DNA from: Diplocarpon mali
Lineage: Eukaryota > Ascomycota > Leotiomycetes > Helotiales > Drepanopezizaceae
Direction: 5' to 3'
Assembly (NCBI GenBank): GCA_024741835.1
Contig: JAENRP010000032.1
Coordinates: 169,693-233,692, forward strand
Length of the DNA stretch: 64,000 nt
Shown: positions 10,201 to 21,716 of the stretch, piece by piece
Numbering within the stretch: position 1 is the stretch's first letter
How the letters are laid out: each line of letters begins with the position of its first letter
Made by a program: the position numbers and the translations under genes
The notes under the pieces: generated by a model
The model's input: the letters and a program-made list of their open reading frames with translations, nothing else
Databases searched by the model: none
Told to the model about the DNA's origin: nothing

Positions 10201-12860
10201 CTTAGTTTAATAGAAGGAATGCCCTTTATATAGTTAATAAAGCAATAGGATTTAAAGCCGCAAGGTTCTTATAAAAGGGAATAGGAGTATATTCGGCTAA
10301 TGTAGTATTTTAAGCCTTTAAATTAGCTTAGCTAAATACGTATATTAGACCTCTTGATTTTATAATATATGACTATAGTACTAACTTTAACTTAATAGAG
10401 TTTAAAAGCTCTTTAAGATCTATAGGAATAACCCTTAAACTAGTTCTTATAAAGGCGTACCACTCTATTGGTAAGGTTAAATAGTATTATCGCCCTTTAA
10501 GACGTGCCTTTGAGATAATAACAGCTGAATACCCCTAATTAAGCGATAATAAGAGGCTGCAAATAGCTGTTAAAGCAGTCAATAATATAGTAGGACTTAA
10601 TAGGATAATTCCTACCTTGCTTATTTTTAGGGCATATCTAAGGCTAATTAAACTAGATCTACCAAATCCGTTAGTAAAATAAAGGGCAGTAATAATTAAG
10701 AAAGCTATAAAGGAAGTTAGGAAGATCTATACTACTTGCAAGGTTAATAATGCTTTAGGCATAAGGAATAGCCTTAGAACTACTTATATCTATAATTTAA
10801 GGCTAAAAGACCTAATATTAGTATATTAGAAGAAGGGAGGATAGATAGGCCTATTTGAGTTCCTAAGCTTAAAAAACGAAACCTATATAATTAATATCAG
10901 CGGTAGAATAAGGCACTTCAGATCGATAAGCGTACGTTTATTTAAAATCGATAATAAAGAAAACTGCCTAAAGGAAACTAAAGGAATTAAACCTAAGGAT
11001 CGAACGATTACTAAAAGGGAGTAGAACGCAATTAATATTAATAAAGAAGTAGAGCCCTCTCGCTTAATTAAGCCGCAACTTAATAGCTATAAGCAATTGC
11101 CAAAAGTAGAGGTTCCCTTTATTAAGCCTATTTTTAATCTTCTTATAATTAATAATAACTATAATACTAAGATATAGATATCCTTTAAAGTAGATAATAA
11201 GCTATATATAGCCAAATCAGAGGTATTTCTAATAGAGAAGGAGAATAGGGACTAGGAACTATTGCAAAAGCTATAGGCAAAAGGCAAGATCACTACTCCT
11301 AGGCGCCCTTTCTAGCAATCTCACCTAAAGGAGTACTAAAGGCTAATGAATAAGAGGGTATTTGTACTAATAAATAAAAATGACCCTACTATAAAAAGCA
11401 AAAGGATCTTCAAATTAAGAATAGTTGATAAGATAAAGGGGAAGGAGATAAATCACCTATTTAAGAAATCACGCCTAGTTATATAGGCCTAGAACGATAC
11501 TAGTAAAAAGGAGGAAGGTATAATTACTTAATCCCTAACCATCTAATAAGTAAGCTAACGCCTTTTAGTATCACTTTTAGCATTAATTTAAGAACACTTT
11601 AAAGAATAGGGTAAGAAGGGCATTCTTGGCCTATAGGATATTATATAAGCGTACACTTAAGCAGCTTTGAAGCTACTATATAATATATTTGTATTTCCCT
11701 TATAAGATATTGCTAAGCTATTCCCTATAGGTATAGTCTTTAAAGTAGTGCTGCCGCTCTATAGCATTCCCGAATTAGGAAATCACTAGTTTAGCACTTA
11801 CTATAAGTACTATCGCAGCAATCTTAGTATAGCCAACTTAACTTATAACCCTTATCTATTATTAACTTTAAGCACTTCTCCCTTTTTCAGTATAGTAGGA
11901 ATATAAACAGACGATACTTTAATACTTAAAGAAGCAGACTTCTTAAAAAAGGAGGAAGATAAGATTAAAAGGGTAGGATTCCTTATAAAGCTAATATAAT
12001 ACCTATCGAGCACTAAATCACTAGCTTTTAATAGGTATATTATTTCCTAAGAAGGGGATATAGTATATATATAATAAAAGGGCCAAGGCTAAAGGCTAGA
12101 ACTAGTCGATACTTCTTAAGAAGGCTATAAGTAATAATACCTAAAGCAAAGAGCAAGAGGAGCTTATTTAGCTATAATCTGCCAGCTAGAAGCTTCCTTC
12201 GATTTATCAGCTGCAGCTTAATACTAAGATCCGATAGTTTAAGATATAGAGAATTTAAATAAGCGACTTAAATAGATCCGAAATAACCTTAAAAGAGGCC
12301 TAACCTACCTTGCTATTAATTTGCAAAACGCTAAACTATTCGCATTTATTAATAGATCTTTTACTAATAATAAGGATTTAAGCTTATAAATCGGCTATAT
12401 TATCGTACTAGCTATTAAAGAGGAAGGAGAATCGCAGTTTACTTTAAAAGGCAATATTCTATACTATAGCTTAACGAAGTATAAGAGAGTAATAAGAGCT
12501 ATACTAGCCTTTGAACTATATGCTATAGTAGCAGGTATTAATATACTAGTTTCTATAACTACGACGATTGATATAGTAATAACTAAGCTAAGTCTACCCC
12601 GCCTCCCTACTATTATATATATAGATTCCCTCTCCTTATATAAGTATATCGTCAAATTAGGCACTATAAAGGAAAAGCGATTAATAATCGATATAATAGC
12701 TATTTAACAATCGTATAAGAATAGGGAGCTTATAGAAATACGTTAGATTAATAGTACTAGCAACCCTGCTAATGCTATGATAAAAGCCAATCCAAATCAG
12801 GCCCTTTAGCAATTAGTAAATACTAATTCGATAATTGTTAAGAAGGAGGGATAGGTATAA
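7222..12860 (+). pseudogene. Decayed copia gag-pol of the right retrotransposon
   Basis: The reading frame is broken by many stops, but landmarks remain in order. A zinc-knuckle-like CxxxxH end (KDCYSSKH) lies near 9178-9205. A protease-like segment ending with a PFLICLQ-like strand runs about 9560-9860. The integrase zinc-binding RFGYP helix is near 10005. An integrase core with NKAIGFKAARFL lies near 10235-10275, a YDYSTNF stretch near 10366, and HSIGKVK(stop)YYRPLRRA near 10460-10515. RT has a TDDT active-site box at 11907-11918, preceded by a stop, and RNase H lies at about 12310-12680 with an FELYAI stretch. I infer loss by RIP, since changes are mainly transitions creating TpA. The gag region upstream of about 9100 has no recognisable motif. 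Confidence 0.8.
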
Positions 12861-14663
12861 AGGCCTATTAGAGCACAACTAGACTTAAAAAGGTCTTAGA
12901 TTAATAATATCCGATATTTTTTAATTATAAGCTATTAGTAATTTTTTTATTTTTTATTTTACTATAAGATATATTCCTATACTTACTATTACTACCTTCT
13001 TTTTATCTTTTCTTACTTACATTTGCTATTACTACCTTCTTTTATCTTTTCTTACCTACGCGTACTTGCATTTTTTTTATTACTTAAGTAGTACTTAAGA
13101 AGGAGGTTATAGTAAAGTAGCAATTATTATATTGCTAAAAATAATAATCTACTAATGATTCTACCTTTAATAAGCACCTATCCTAAGTACTAGGATTTCT
13201 AAGGCGTAGATCCTTAGCTCCTTAAGTCTTAGAGGCCTTACTACCTGAAATAGCAATTAAGTTGGCCCGCTCCTCTTAAGCTTACACTTAAGTAAGAGCG
13301 GCCGCGATCTCCTTTGGATTTAGTTCATTTAAATCACTAAGATCTAGATCCCTACCCTCTAAAGAGCCCTTAGAAGGGACCTATCTGCCCTTGCCTTTTT
13401 AATAGCAGATATTATTAAAAGGAGCCTAAGAATAGCCTTTAGCTAAGCTAGATAATCCCTTTATATATTAAAGGGAGCTAAGCACCTTAGCGCCTTAAGT
13501 CTTAAGACGCTTAAGGGCAGTATTACTGCCTTAAATAGCGTATAATAGATCTTACAAATAGTTAGTTATTAATATTAGATAGATTCAAAGGCACTTATAG
13601 CCTATTAGGTATTCGCAAGGTCGATACTATAGTAGAGGGTATAAGCTTCGTTTAGCTAGGCTAGCTAAAGGGTATCTTAAGTCTTTAGGACTATAGAGAT
13701 TTATATTTAAGTCTCCTTAAATAGGATTCGGGCCGCCTCTTAGATCGCTTTAATATTGCTACTAACCTAAGCATCTTAAAGGATAATATACTTATCCTAA
13801 GCCTAGATAGGTATTTAAAATAGATATCTATCAAAGGTTATTAAAGCAAGAGGATATTAGATAGCACTTATTAAGACGCACTTTGCCTACTATATAATAT
13901 AGTAGTTATACTTTTTAAAAGTAAGAGTATTAAATGCGCATATATAGCTAGTATTGTTCTTATTAGCCTCCTTTCTTAATATTATATGCGTATAATGTAC
14001 GTATAGCACTCGAAAGGCCTTAGGCAGATCTTTTAAGTTGCATTTAAGTACTATCCAATTAGTAATATATATATTAAAGGAGGTCGGCCAACTATTAAGG
14101 CACTTACTAATAATAATAATATTAGTAATAAGATAATATAGGATAAGATCTACCAAAGGGTTAATTAACTTAAAAGTAAGAAGGGGAATCGACCTACTTA
14201 TAAGAAGTAGGAGTTGGAGTTAAGAGATCAAGGGAAAAGGGAAGCTTAATATATATGCCTTCTTAAAGGCCCCTCTTTTCCCTTCTATAGATTATTATAA
14301 TTTATAACTATAGTAGATTACAACTCTAGATAACTCTTTAATAAAGAGTCTTGAACCTATCAGAACGCAACCGGACTATAATCGCACTATTATAAGGCTT
14401 AAACAAAGACTTTAGATTGCTTCTATCACTTAAATACCTTTCCTTTCCCTCTTTGCTATTTGCCTTTATCTTTGCTATTCTACTTTATATATACTATCCT
14501 TATCATCTATTATATCTGCTTTTACTATTAAGCTATTTATCTTTACTATTTTATTCTTTATTACCATTTGATTATTTGCTACTAATCTGCCTCCTTTATA
14601 TACCTATTCTATATACTTCCTTATGCGAGTTGAAAAGGTCTTTTTAAAAGAAAGTACTACTAG
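12861..14663 (+). other. Non-coding 3' internal region of the retrotransposon
   Basis: About 1.8 kb lie between the end of RNase H and the 3' LTR, with no recognisable protein domain on either strand. It is long for a copia element. It ends in a purine-rich but RIP-damaged stretch (about 14628-14655) that could be the former polypurine tract. Confidence 0.5.
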
Positions 14664-14962
14664 TATTAGTACGCAAATTCCTATATAGGAGGCAAGCTGC
14701 CCTTATTCCTAGGGTCATCTTATATAGCTATACCATATGCGATATAAGGGGTTTCGTATGTATTTCGGACGGCTATTCAGCCGGAAGACCTTAAAAGGAT
14801 ATCCATATACGGCTAAGAAGGACTATAAGAGGGAGGACATTTATAGGTATAAAGGTACTATCTCAGTCATATAAAGATAGGCAGACATTACAATAGATTC
14901 TTTTTAATAACAAGTACTTAACTATATTCATATGAATATCGATTACCGGTATAAAACCTATA
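14664..14962 (+). repeat. 3' LTR of the right retrotransposon
   Basis: This 299-bp LTR is equal in length to the 5' LTR. It begins TATTAGTACGC, with two TpG-to-TpA type changes from the 5' LTR start, and ends CCTATA directly before the right AAAAC duplication. Confidence 0.9.
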
Positions 14963-14967
14963 AAAAC
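14963..14967 (+). repeat. Right target-site duplication (AAAAC)
   Basis: This is identical to 6918-6922 and closes the insertion. Confidence 0.85.
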
Positions 14968-17900
14968 CCCTTATATGGTTAAAACTAGAGTGCCTATATG
15001 AACTGATAATGCCTTAACTATTAGCTCGCAGGCGTAATACCAAGTGGTACAGCTGGTATCCTATACCCTAGGTCAGGTACAACGAGTCAGGAGTAGGAAG
15101 CGTTCAACTCCTACATTTAATTCTGTAGTCAACATTTGTTTAAGTAGAACTTGTACAGACCAAATAGTAATAGGAACTAATGCTTGGTAAACTTGCCGTT
15201 GGGTTGAGAAGCAGGTTTGAAGCGTCTCGAGTCTATTAATACCGCAAACGCTGTCACTACGATCACAATCATAATGTTGCTTGTATTATTTTACTGCGCA
15301 GACGGTGGATATAAAATTAATCAGCCAGAATTTCTCACTAGATGTACTTACAGGACCGATTCAAAGTATAAAATGCTAGAAACCAGATAGCTGGAGACCT
15401 GTCCGGGACATGATTTACTATATACATACATATACATACATATATATACACCTTATACAGCCCAACTATAGAAGGTCCAAAAAATGCTTTTCACTAAAAA
15501 CAGTCAGATCCTTAACAGGTTTGTGGATCCACCGTCCGCAAGGAAAAAATAAGTTGGCAATTTACGGCACTTTTTTACACTGTATAAAGTAAGGCGTAAT
15601 TCTACGTATGTTAAGCACGGTTCCACCGGCATGGCACCTACCAGCCGCATCAAGACTCTATTAAGCCACATCTTAAGTCACTGCCAGAATAGCAAATACT
15701 CTCTACCCGGCAGGAAAAGGAATGAGTCCACAGCCGCATCTAACAATACCGAACTTCACTACTAAGTTCGGATCACATCGCTGCAGCAGAAAGTTCATAT
15801 TCAAAGAAGCCTGGTAACGAGTCCTCATGTTACTCGTACTGAGCACGTGAAGGTTCCTCTTGCTGCGCTGCACACTGGCCCGTCAAGCATGACTCCGAGG
15901 CTCTCTCCTCTCGGCTTACGAGAGTTGGCCGAGCTGTTCATTCGAGGCTTCAGAGTGAAGTACGGTACTTTCCGTAAGTACATTGTGCATTATCTGCGAT
16001 TTAATTAAATTAGGGTCCAAATAGCGCCCTACTTGAATTGCAGCTTGTACTAGAGTACCTGGTGAATGCTGATCTACTGTGTAAAACTCCATAGGGAGCA
16101 TCTTACTGGTGGTTTTTCTCTGCGTGCTACTTCGTCGCAGGCCAAGCAAACATCTTAAGAAAGTATCTTTAACCCTGTAAATGCACTTTCCTGTGTAACC
16201 CACCCTTGAACATCAACTTATTGTGGCGTTTGCCTGGGCTGCGGCGAAGTATCAGCATGGGTCTATAGAGTCTATCTCCCCAGGGCTGCACGGCGGAGGG
16301 TCAAACGGGCACCAGCTGTTTTCAATGCCTGAAACTTGGATCTCCAACGTCAAGCCAGCTTCGTCGGATCAGAGGAGAGAAGGAACCTTGGCAGGCGCTC
16401 GAGATTTGGAGCTGGCTCTTACAGGTCGGGTTACTGCATGATGCCACTTGTGATAAAAGTTGCAAGGAATTAGGGGTAGTGGATAGCCATGTTCTTCAAG
16501 CATAGGCACACGTGATTAAACATCACGTGTAAGGGGAAGTAGCCACAAGATCAGTAGTAGCTTTTACTTGGAATCCCGTATTGCTACTTTCAATTTCATA
16601 GTTAACAAGTACATAAATACTTTCGGCCTCGAGCTAATCGCTATCGACTCGTGCATTCTCATTGATTCAGCCCAGCCTCCTTCTCGACCTTGCCTTCGTA
16701 CCAGACACAGAACTCTGATCACTTGTCTTGCACCTAGCAATTCCAAAAATCTCGGCTTTGTTAATTACAGAGCCGATATTCGTCAAATCAAGAAAAAATG
16801 GACCCGTCCCAGGAGCTGGTTAAGCCCTAGCCGTTACAAGATACCGCATGGAGTAGCACTCATTCCTGGCACCATGGCATCAACATTGACGACAGCCACC
16901 GTCACCGACATCAGGATGCATAAGAAGAACTCAAAGTGTACCCCTATCGCACGGCATCCAAGATCACTCTAGATGGAACGGTCTGGTGACTTGGCATCTC
17001 CGTCCCTGATTCCGTGGGCGCCTCGACTTACTCTGTACAGTATCTGGAAGGTTTTCGGTCCATCAGTCCTCAGCAGCTCCACGTCGGTTCGGGCACTTAC
17101 ATTCTTCGTTGCAAGAATCATCCCAGCTGGACAGCCGGGGGTTCCAGATAGGCCGAGCCGGCTAGGCAAAGTCTAACTTCCTCCCTGGAAGCCCCTCAGC
17201 CTTCGAGAAACTTCCTGTGTCATCTCAATCTAAAGCCCAGTGGCAACACACCGACAGCGAGTCAGTGAACCTTAGATGGGACGATGATGTCGATGTCAAT
17301 ACGTGAAGAGGTCGTCGGGTTTTCCAAGAGGACCGCTCCTGCCCAGAGAATCTCTCCTCGTCTGCAGCTGCGAGTACTCGTATACGAAAGAACGATCTTG
17401 GTTGCTTTGTATGACTCGGCTCAAGCCAGACGTAGTGTGCTTCGAGAGATCCCAGCATCCCTTCAGGAGCATCGCATCAGCCGGTTGAAAAGATCCTGAC
17501 CCTGAAGTCTACAGATTCCAACAGCTCTGTGAGGTCTAAGAGACCGCGACATCATGTCATCGATGTTGGCACCATCTTCCCGTTTCCCCGCGCTCGACTT
17601 ACCGGTAGCATCAATAAACAAGCTATGTGCTGAACCGATGCCTGTCGTACATCGCGCGTCTCCGATATGAACTCGATATGAAATTAATATCTAATCTCTC
17701 TATATGGCCCATGTCACACAAGTGAGCTTCATTGTAATTAATCTATGGCGTCGGCGGCCTAGCACCATCAACTACCCTTTGCCAGCATGGCTGAAGGCAT
17801 GCCACGCGCTCGTCTGTGATTGCGCGTGCGGCATCTACGTGAGTACATACCATTTAAGACCCATGCAATTGGCACATTTTAACAAAGCATGCGGTGTTGT

Positions 17901-20605
17901 TTCTGTCAACTTTCAGAAGTCAGACTTCTAGTCTTGGAATTCCGTATGCTTCTTTTATCATGTTCGCTTCCAGGGCATATGTTTATGTTTTATGCTATTG
18001 CTTTCATCACTTACACTGCATGTCTGCACATATTGAACGTGCATAATATCATACCCGCAGGTTGCAGGAACTATCTCTCAATGCTTACCAGACTTCGCAG
18101 CCTCAAGTGAGAAGTTATTTTTACGGATTATGATAAAAAAACAGGTAAAATTCTACTGTACTTTTGCTTGCACAGATTCCGGACTTTCAAGGAGGCTGCG
18201 GGCCATATGTGAAGCATACGACGCTGAGGTACTCATGGCTATACATAACACTTGATAGTAAGCTAACTAATCATCATACGTTCCAGACTAGTCTAATAGT
18301 TCTCGGATTATTTCAATTCTATTCACAATGCTCTCCCTATTTGCCTTACAGAGAACAGGACTTTTATAGCTTATCAGATTATGAGTGTCTTTTACAGCGT
18401 TTCTCATTTACCACTCTTGATCTCTGCACTATGTGTTGCCTCTATTCTCATTGCATGGAACCTGAACCACGAAAGATAATTAAAGAGTATACAGATCGCG
18501 TGACGGCCTATAGGCCAGTGATCTATCTGCATCGCCAATCTGCAATCCTGTTGGGGACCATCTGGTGTTTACTTGCATAGCTCTGGGACTAGTGAGGTGA
18601 TTGTCGCTAATCTTGGCAGTACTGCTACAGGCAACTCCAAGTAGGAAGAGACGTAGTTGGTCTATTTTATGTTCAGAAACACTGCGCGAGACGCCTGCGT
18701 GCGTAGGAGAAGGCGTCCTATCCTCTTTGCCTTTTCGCTGCACTATTAGTCTGTCATGTGAGTTGACATATTTAAGCTCAGCTGTTCACAACATCGCTGG
18801 CTAAAATCATGCGCTATGATATGAAGCATTTCCATTTTCCTACCTGCAATTTCCCATTTATCCATTGTCACACTGACCTGTTCCAAATCAGCTCTCCGCC
18901 TTCCCCTTCATACTCCATGACGTGCTATGCCTAGCCCAACCCTGAGTATTCCAGACCGCGAAGCCAGTGCCACAGCTGTTATTCCTTTGAGGAATTACTA
19001 CACTCTACTGTACATTTACATGCCCAAGTGGATCACCTACTGTTTAATCCTAGCTTAAATCCTGTTTGTTCCCCGCGCGTCGCTGGACGAGAGAAGATAG
19101 GCAATAGAGGGGGGGTATGGTCTAGGCTGGGCTGGGCTGATATTGAATTTGTCGCCGCAAAGTGTATATATATGTATATGCATATATAAGACGTCTCTCC
19201 TCGCGGATATACCTTTCTTGACTCTACCTACTACATTATACTGCACCATACTATGTCACAATAGGTCATCTGGGCTGGGCTTGCGTGTAGTAAATAGGAG
19301 CATTTTAAATAGAAAGAAGAAAGGAAACGGAGAAACGAAAATATAAGATAGCCTGGTTTAGTTCATATGTATAATCATTTGCATGATATGTGGCATGTTT
19401 TTTCCTGTCTGTATCTATATGTGCGAAGTATGACTTCATTAGATAGGACATGATATGACATAGGAGCAAGCCGTTAAGACAGAGTTCAACAGCGGAGAAT
19501 TGATAAAGGACCAGAGGGGAGAGAGGGGTTTTAGATAGGTTTCTCACTCGGAGGGGAATATGCGGCTTGCTGATTACCTGGGGCATACTTAGTTGCTTTG
19601 CTTGTTGAGGGAAAGGGAGGGGGAGGAATGGTGTTGGTCAGCGAGGCAGTGGACTTGTACAAGCTTACCCGGGATCTCGGCCCTAGGCTCTGGGATGGTG
19701 GGAGAAGGAATCGAGATCTTGTTGCAACATAGTGAGGGGTCTACTTACCTAGCTAGAATATCAGAGGGGAGGAAATAATACAGCTGCCCGCTCGTGTATT
19801 TTTTGACTTGGACGAGCGGAAATCATGCGTTTGGAGTGATGTTCTCTTCTCTGGGCCAGGAGTTTTTCAAATCAGTCGTCGTAGCCTAATACGGGGCTGG
19901 TGTTATTCACAAGTCGAGAACTTGTGAATAGACTACCTGTTTGGCCAGCGACCGTATGTGCGTACGTGCGAGTGCGAAGGACGGGGTGTATTTCTGGGCA
20001 CTCGTTTGGGTTGTACAACATAGCTAGGCGCAGGATAAAATCCTTAGTGCAACTCGGGGAAGTCTTAATAAGCTGTTGGGCTTTCGGAATTTAAATTTTC
20101 CTTTGGTTCTGTTGTATGTAAGTATGTATCATGCGAGGATAAACGTTCATTTGATGTTCCTTGTTTTGGTTGTCACTGATTATTATTTTTAGCTTTGCCA
20201 ACCATTCCCTTGAAGCCTTTGAGTCTTCGAATTGTCATGCTGGAAAGAAGCTTGCACTATGAATCTCTATTTTCTACTGAGAACTAATAACTATTTCACT
20301 CTAGCCAGCAAAGAAAAGTAGAGGTACGCCATCTAGTTGTAACCTGCTGTTCGAGGAGAAATACTCGGATCAAATGGCTATTTCGATGCCTTCACACCAT
20401 CTGAACTCTCCTTCCTCGATGTATAGCAGGACTCAAGGAAGACACTAGAGACGCGATGATTACTTCCGTGAGATCGTAGACATACTGATATGGTTTGGGG
20501 AGAGTGTCTCACTAGCTGGCGTTGAGTAGAAAGGGGGGGGAGCGCTTTACATACTAGAGAGATACAGTAATACTAATGCTGCGCAGTGAGGAGCTGTAGG
20601 CTCTA
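14968..20605. other. Gene-poor region, no supported gene
   Basis: Base composition returns abruptly to normal after the retrotransposon. Short open frames exist on both strands (for example 15916-16203 minus, 16568-16972 plus, 18164-18580 plus). None has a recognisable domain, a consistent splice model or a strong start context, and several overlap on opposite strands. The stretch 16880-17500 has a codon-like feel in one frame but is interrupted by stops, so a decayed gene is possible. There are simple TACATA repeats near 15418-15450 and G runs near 19105 and 20530. It may hold untranslated RNA, regulatory DNA or old relics. Confidence 0.4.
16508..16530. promoter_or_regulatory. Paired E-box inverted repeat
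   Basis: ACACGTGA (16508-16515) and TCACGTGT (16523-16530) are perfect reverse complements separated by 7 bp. Each half is itself centred on CACGTG, the usual core for bHLH regulators. Which gene it serves, if any, is unclear because none is supported nearby. Confidence 0.4.
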
Positions 20606-20742
20606 AGGGTCTATTTATGTAATTAGCGCCTGAAGTGACCCACGGAGCAGCCCTACTCAGAGAGCTCAGTCGTATAGCTAGATGCGAATTTTACAAGCTT
20701 CTGCTCACCACTTGGAAGACCTCCCTGATTTACAGCTCCACA
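20606..20742 (+). repeat. Interspersed repeat, less mutated copy (pair of 5779-5912)
   Basis: This aligns with 5779-5912 across about 135 bp and includes the same AATTTTACAAGCTTCTG core (20686-20702). It keeps CpA and TpG dinucleotides that are TpA in the other copy, so it has escaped most RIP. It lies near a decayed gene fragment in a gene-poor region. The family is not recognised. Confidence 0.6.
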
Positions 20743-20870
20743 ACTAAGTATAATGAAAAAGGCCAAGCTTAGATCTCTAAAAATAGTACTTTCATTCAAC
20801 TCTACTCTGTGGCTCCTGTCTAGGAGAAATGATAATTCAAGAGGTGCAGTGTTGTTTGGAACATTCTCGC

Positions 20871-21540
20871 TTAAACAGCAGATATCTGACCAGCAAGTCC
20901 TACGTCACGGATCTCCTCACCTGCCATGACCAGAGACACTTGTCGCTCACGCGAACTCATCAGAGCTGCGAACGCAAACGACCCCCCCAAGCTGCATAGT
21001 TGGAGAGACCCCCGAGTGGAAATCAATACAGTCGGGCAGAAACCTGGCTCTCTCTGTTCTCTAACCATGGTTTACCTGCGCAGCATAGCCAGGGCCTAGA
21101 ATAGGCAGCCGCCGAACACAATGGCGAAGGGCACAGCGAGCCATTTCCATCAAACCTTGTACATTGTCGCGGCCGACGTCCCAGCAGCTACGCTGGAGTT
21201 GCCCTCGTCGAATCGCCTGGGGTTGCTCATGCTCATAGTGAGATCGGCAAGGGTTGCGATCATGTAAAGGGTTTCGTGCAGTTGTTGCATCAAGTCTTGG
21301 TAGTATGAACCCAACCCGTCCTTGATGGTTGCGTCTTTTAGCCAGCCCTCTCTTCCTAAAATCTCCTTCGAGGATCACTAGCGAGTAAGGTAGCCGGCGA
21401 TAATAGTCGGGGATCCGTATAGAGCACGTCAATCTTACTCGGGCAAGACGAAGCACATTACGCTTTATCATCGGAAAAGTGTCTTCTCAAATCTACATTC
21501 TCAACACCCTTGATACACCTCTCAATCGGGAAATGCTTTG
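20871..21540 (-). pseudogene. Decayed gene fragment, possible C-terminus of a fungal membrane protein
   Basis: On the minus strand one frame keeps a hydrophobic segment (WKWLAVPFAIVFGGCLF, about 21120-21075) after an LxDLTMSMSNP-like stretch. A second frame downstream stays open to a stop at 20871 (GGSFAFAALMSSRE). The pieces are in different frames with internal stops and no convincing introns. The layout of a variable extracellular part, one late transmembrane segment and a short tail recalls fungal DUF3176-type multi-pass proteins, but this is a weak resemblance. It could also be chance open frames. Confidence 0.25.
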
Positions 21541-21716
21541 AATCCTATGCACCACGCGCCATGCACCACGCTTCTATATGTACCTTGCCAAAAGAACATG
21601 AGAAAAAAAAAATTAAAAAAAATTGATGTTACACAGCGATGTCTTTGGAGACCAGATATCCAATTCGTCATACCGCCTCACACAACAATTAGGCCAGCCT
21701 CCCCTCAAACACCTTC

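Larger units (their letters stand above)
6923..14962 (+). mobile_element. Full-length RIP-mutated Ty1/copia-type LTR retrotransposon (right copy, 8,040 bp)
   Basis: The element is bounded by 299-bp LTRs (6923-7221 and 14664-14962) and a 5-bp AAAAC target duplication. Domain order on the plus strand, read through stops, is zinc-knuckle region, protease, integrase, reverse transcriptase and RNase H, with integrase before RT as in the copia order. It is saturated with TpA and nonsense codons, so it cannot move by itself. Open stretches on the minus strand within it (for example 9629-9853 and 12464-12664) are antisense artefacts. Insertion was 180 bp downstream of the stop codon of the secreted-protein gene. 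Confidence 0.93.

Noticed and set aside
13890..14156. 88-aa minus-strand open frame
   Set aside because: It lies inside the RIP-mutated 3' internal region, has low-complexity AT-rich codons and contains no domain.
14417..14647. Leu/Tyr-rich 76-aa plus-strand frame resembling a membrane protein
   Set aside because: The composition comes from a pyrimidine- and AT-rich stretch just before the 3' LTR. It has no homologous feel and lies within the element.
15274..15390. 38-aa frame with a hydrophobic start (MLLVLFYCADGG)
   Set aside because: It is too short, has no splice partner I could find and no conserved motif. It could be a relic of a secreted peptide but is unsupported.
15634..15762. 43-codon ATG frame starting MAPTSRIKTLL
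   Set aside because: It ends in a stop after a short run, and I found no convincing continuation by splicing.
16568..16972. 134-aa plus-strand frame
   Set aside because: It overlaps minus-strand frames of similar quality and has no domain and no consistent codon pattern.
18164..18580. 138-aa plus-strand frame
   Set aside because: It starts from a non-ATG codon and has no recognisable domain; intron-like words inside are isolated.
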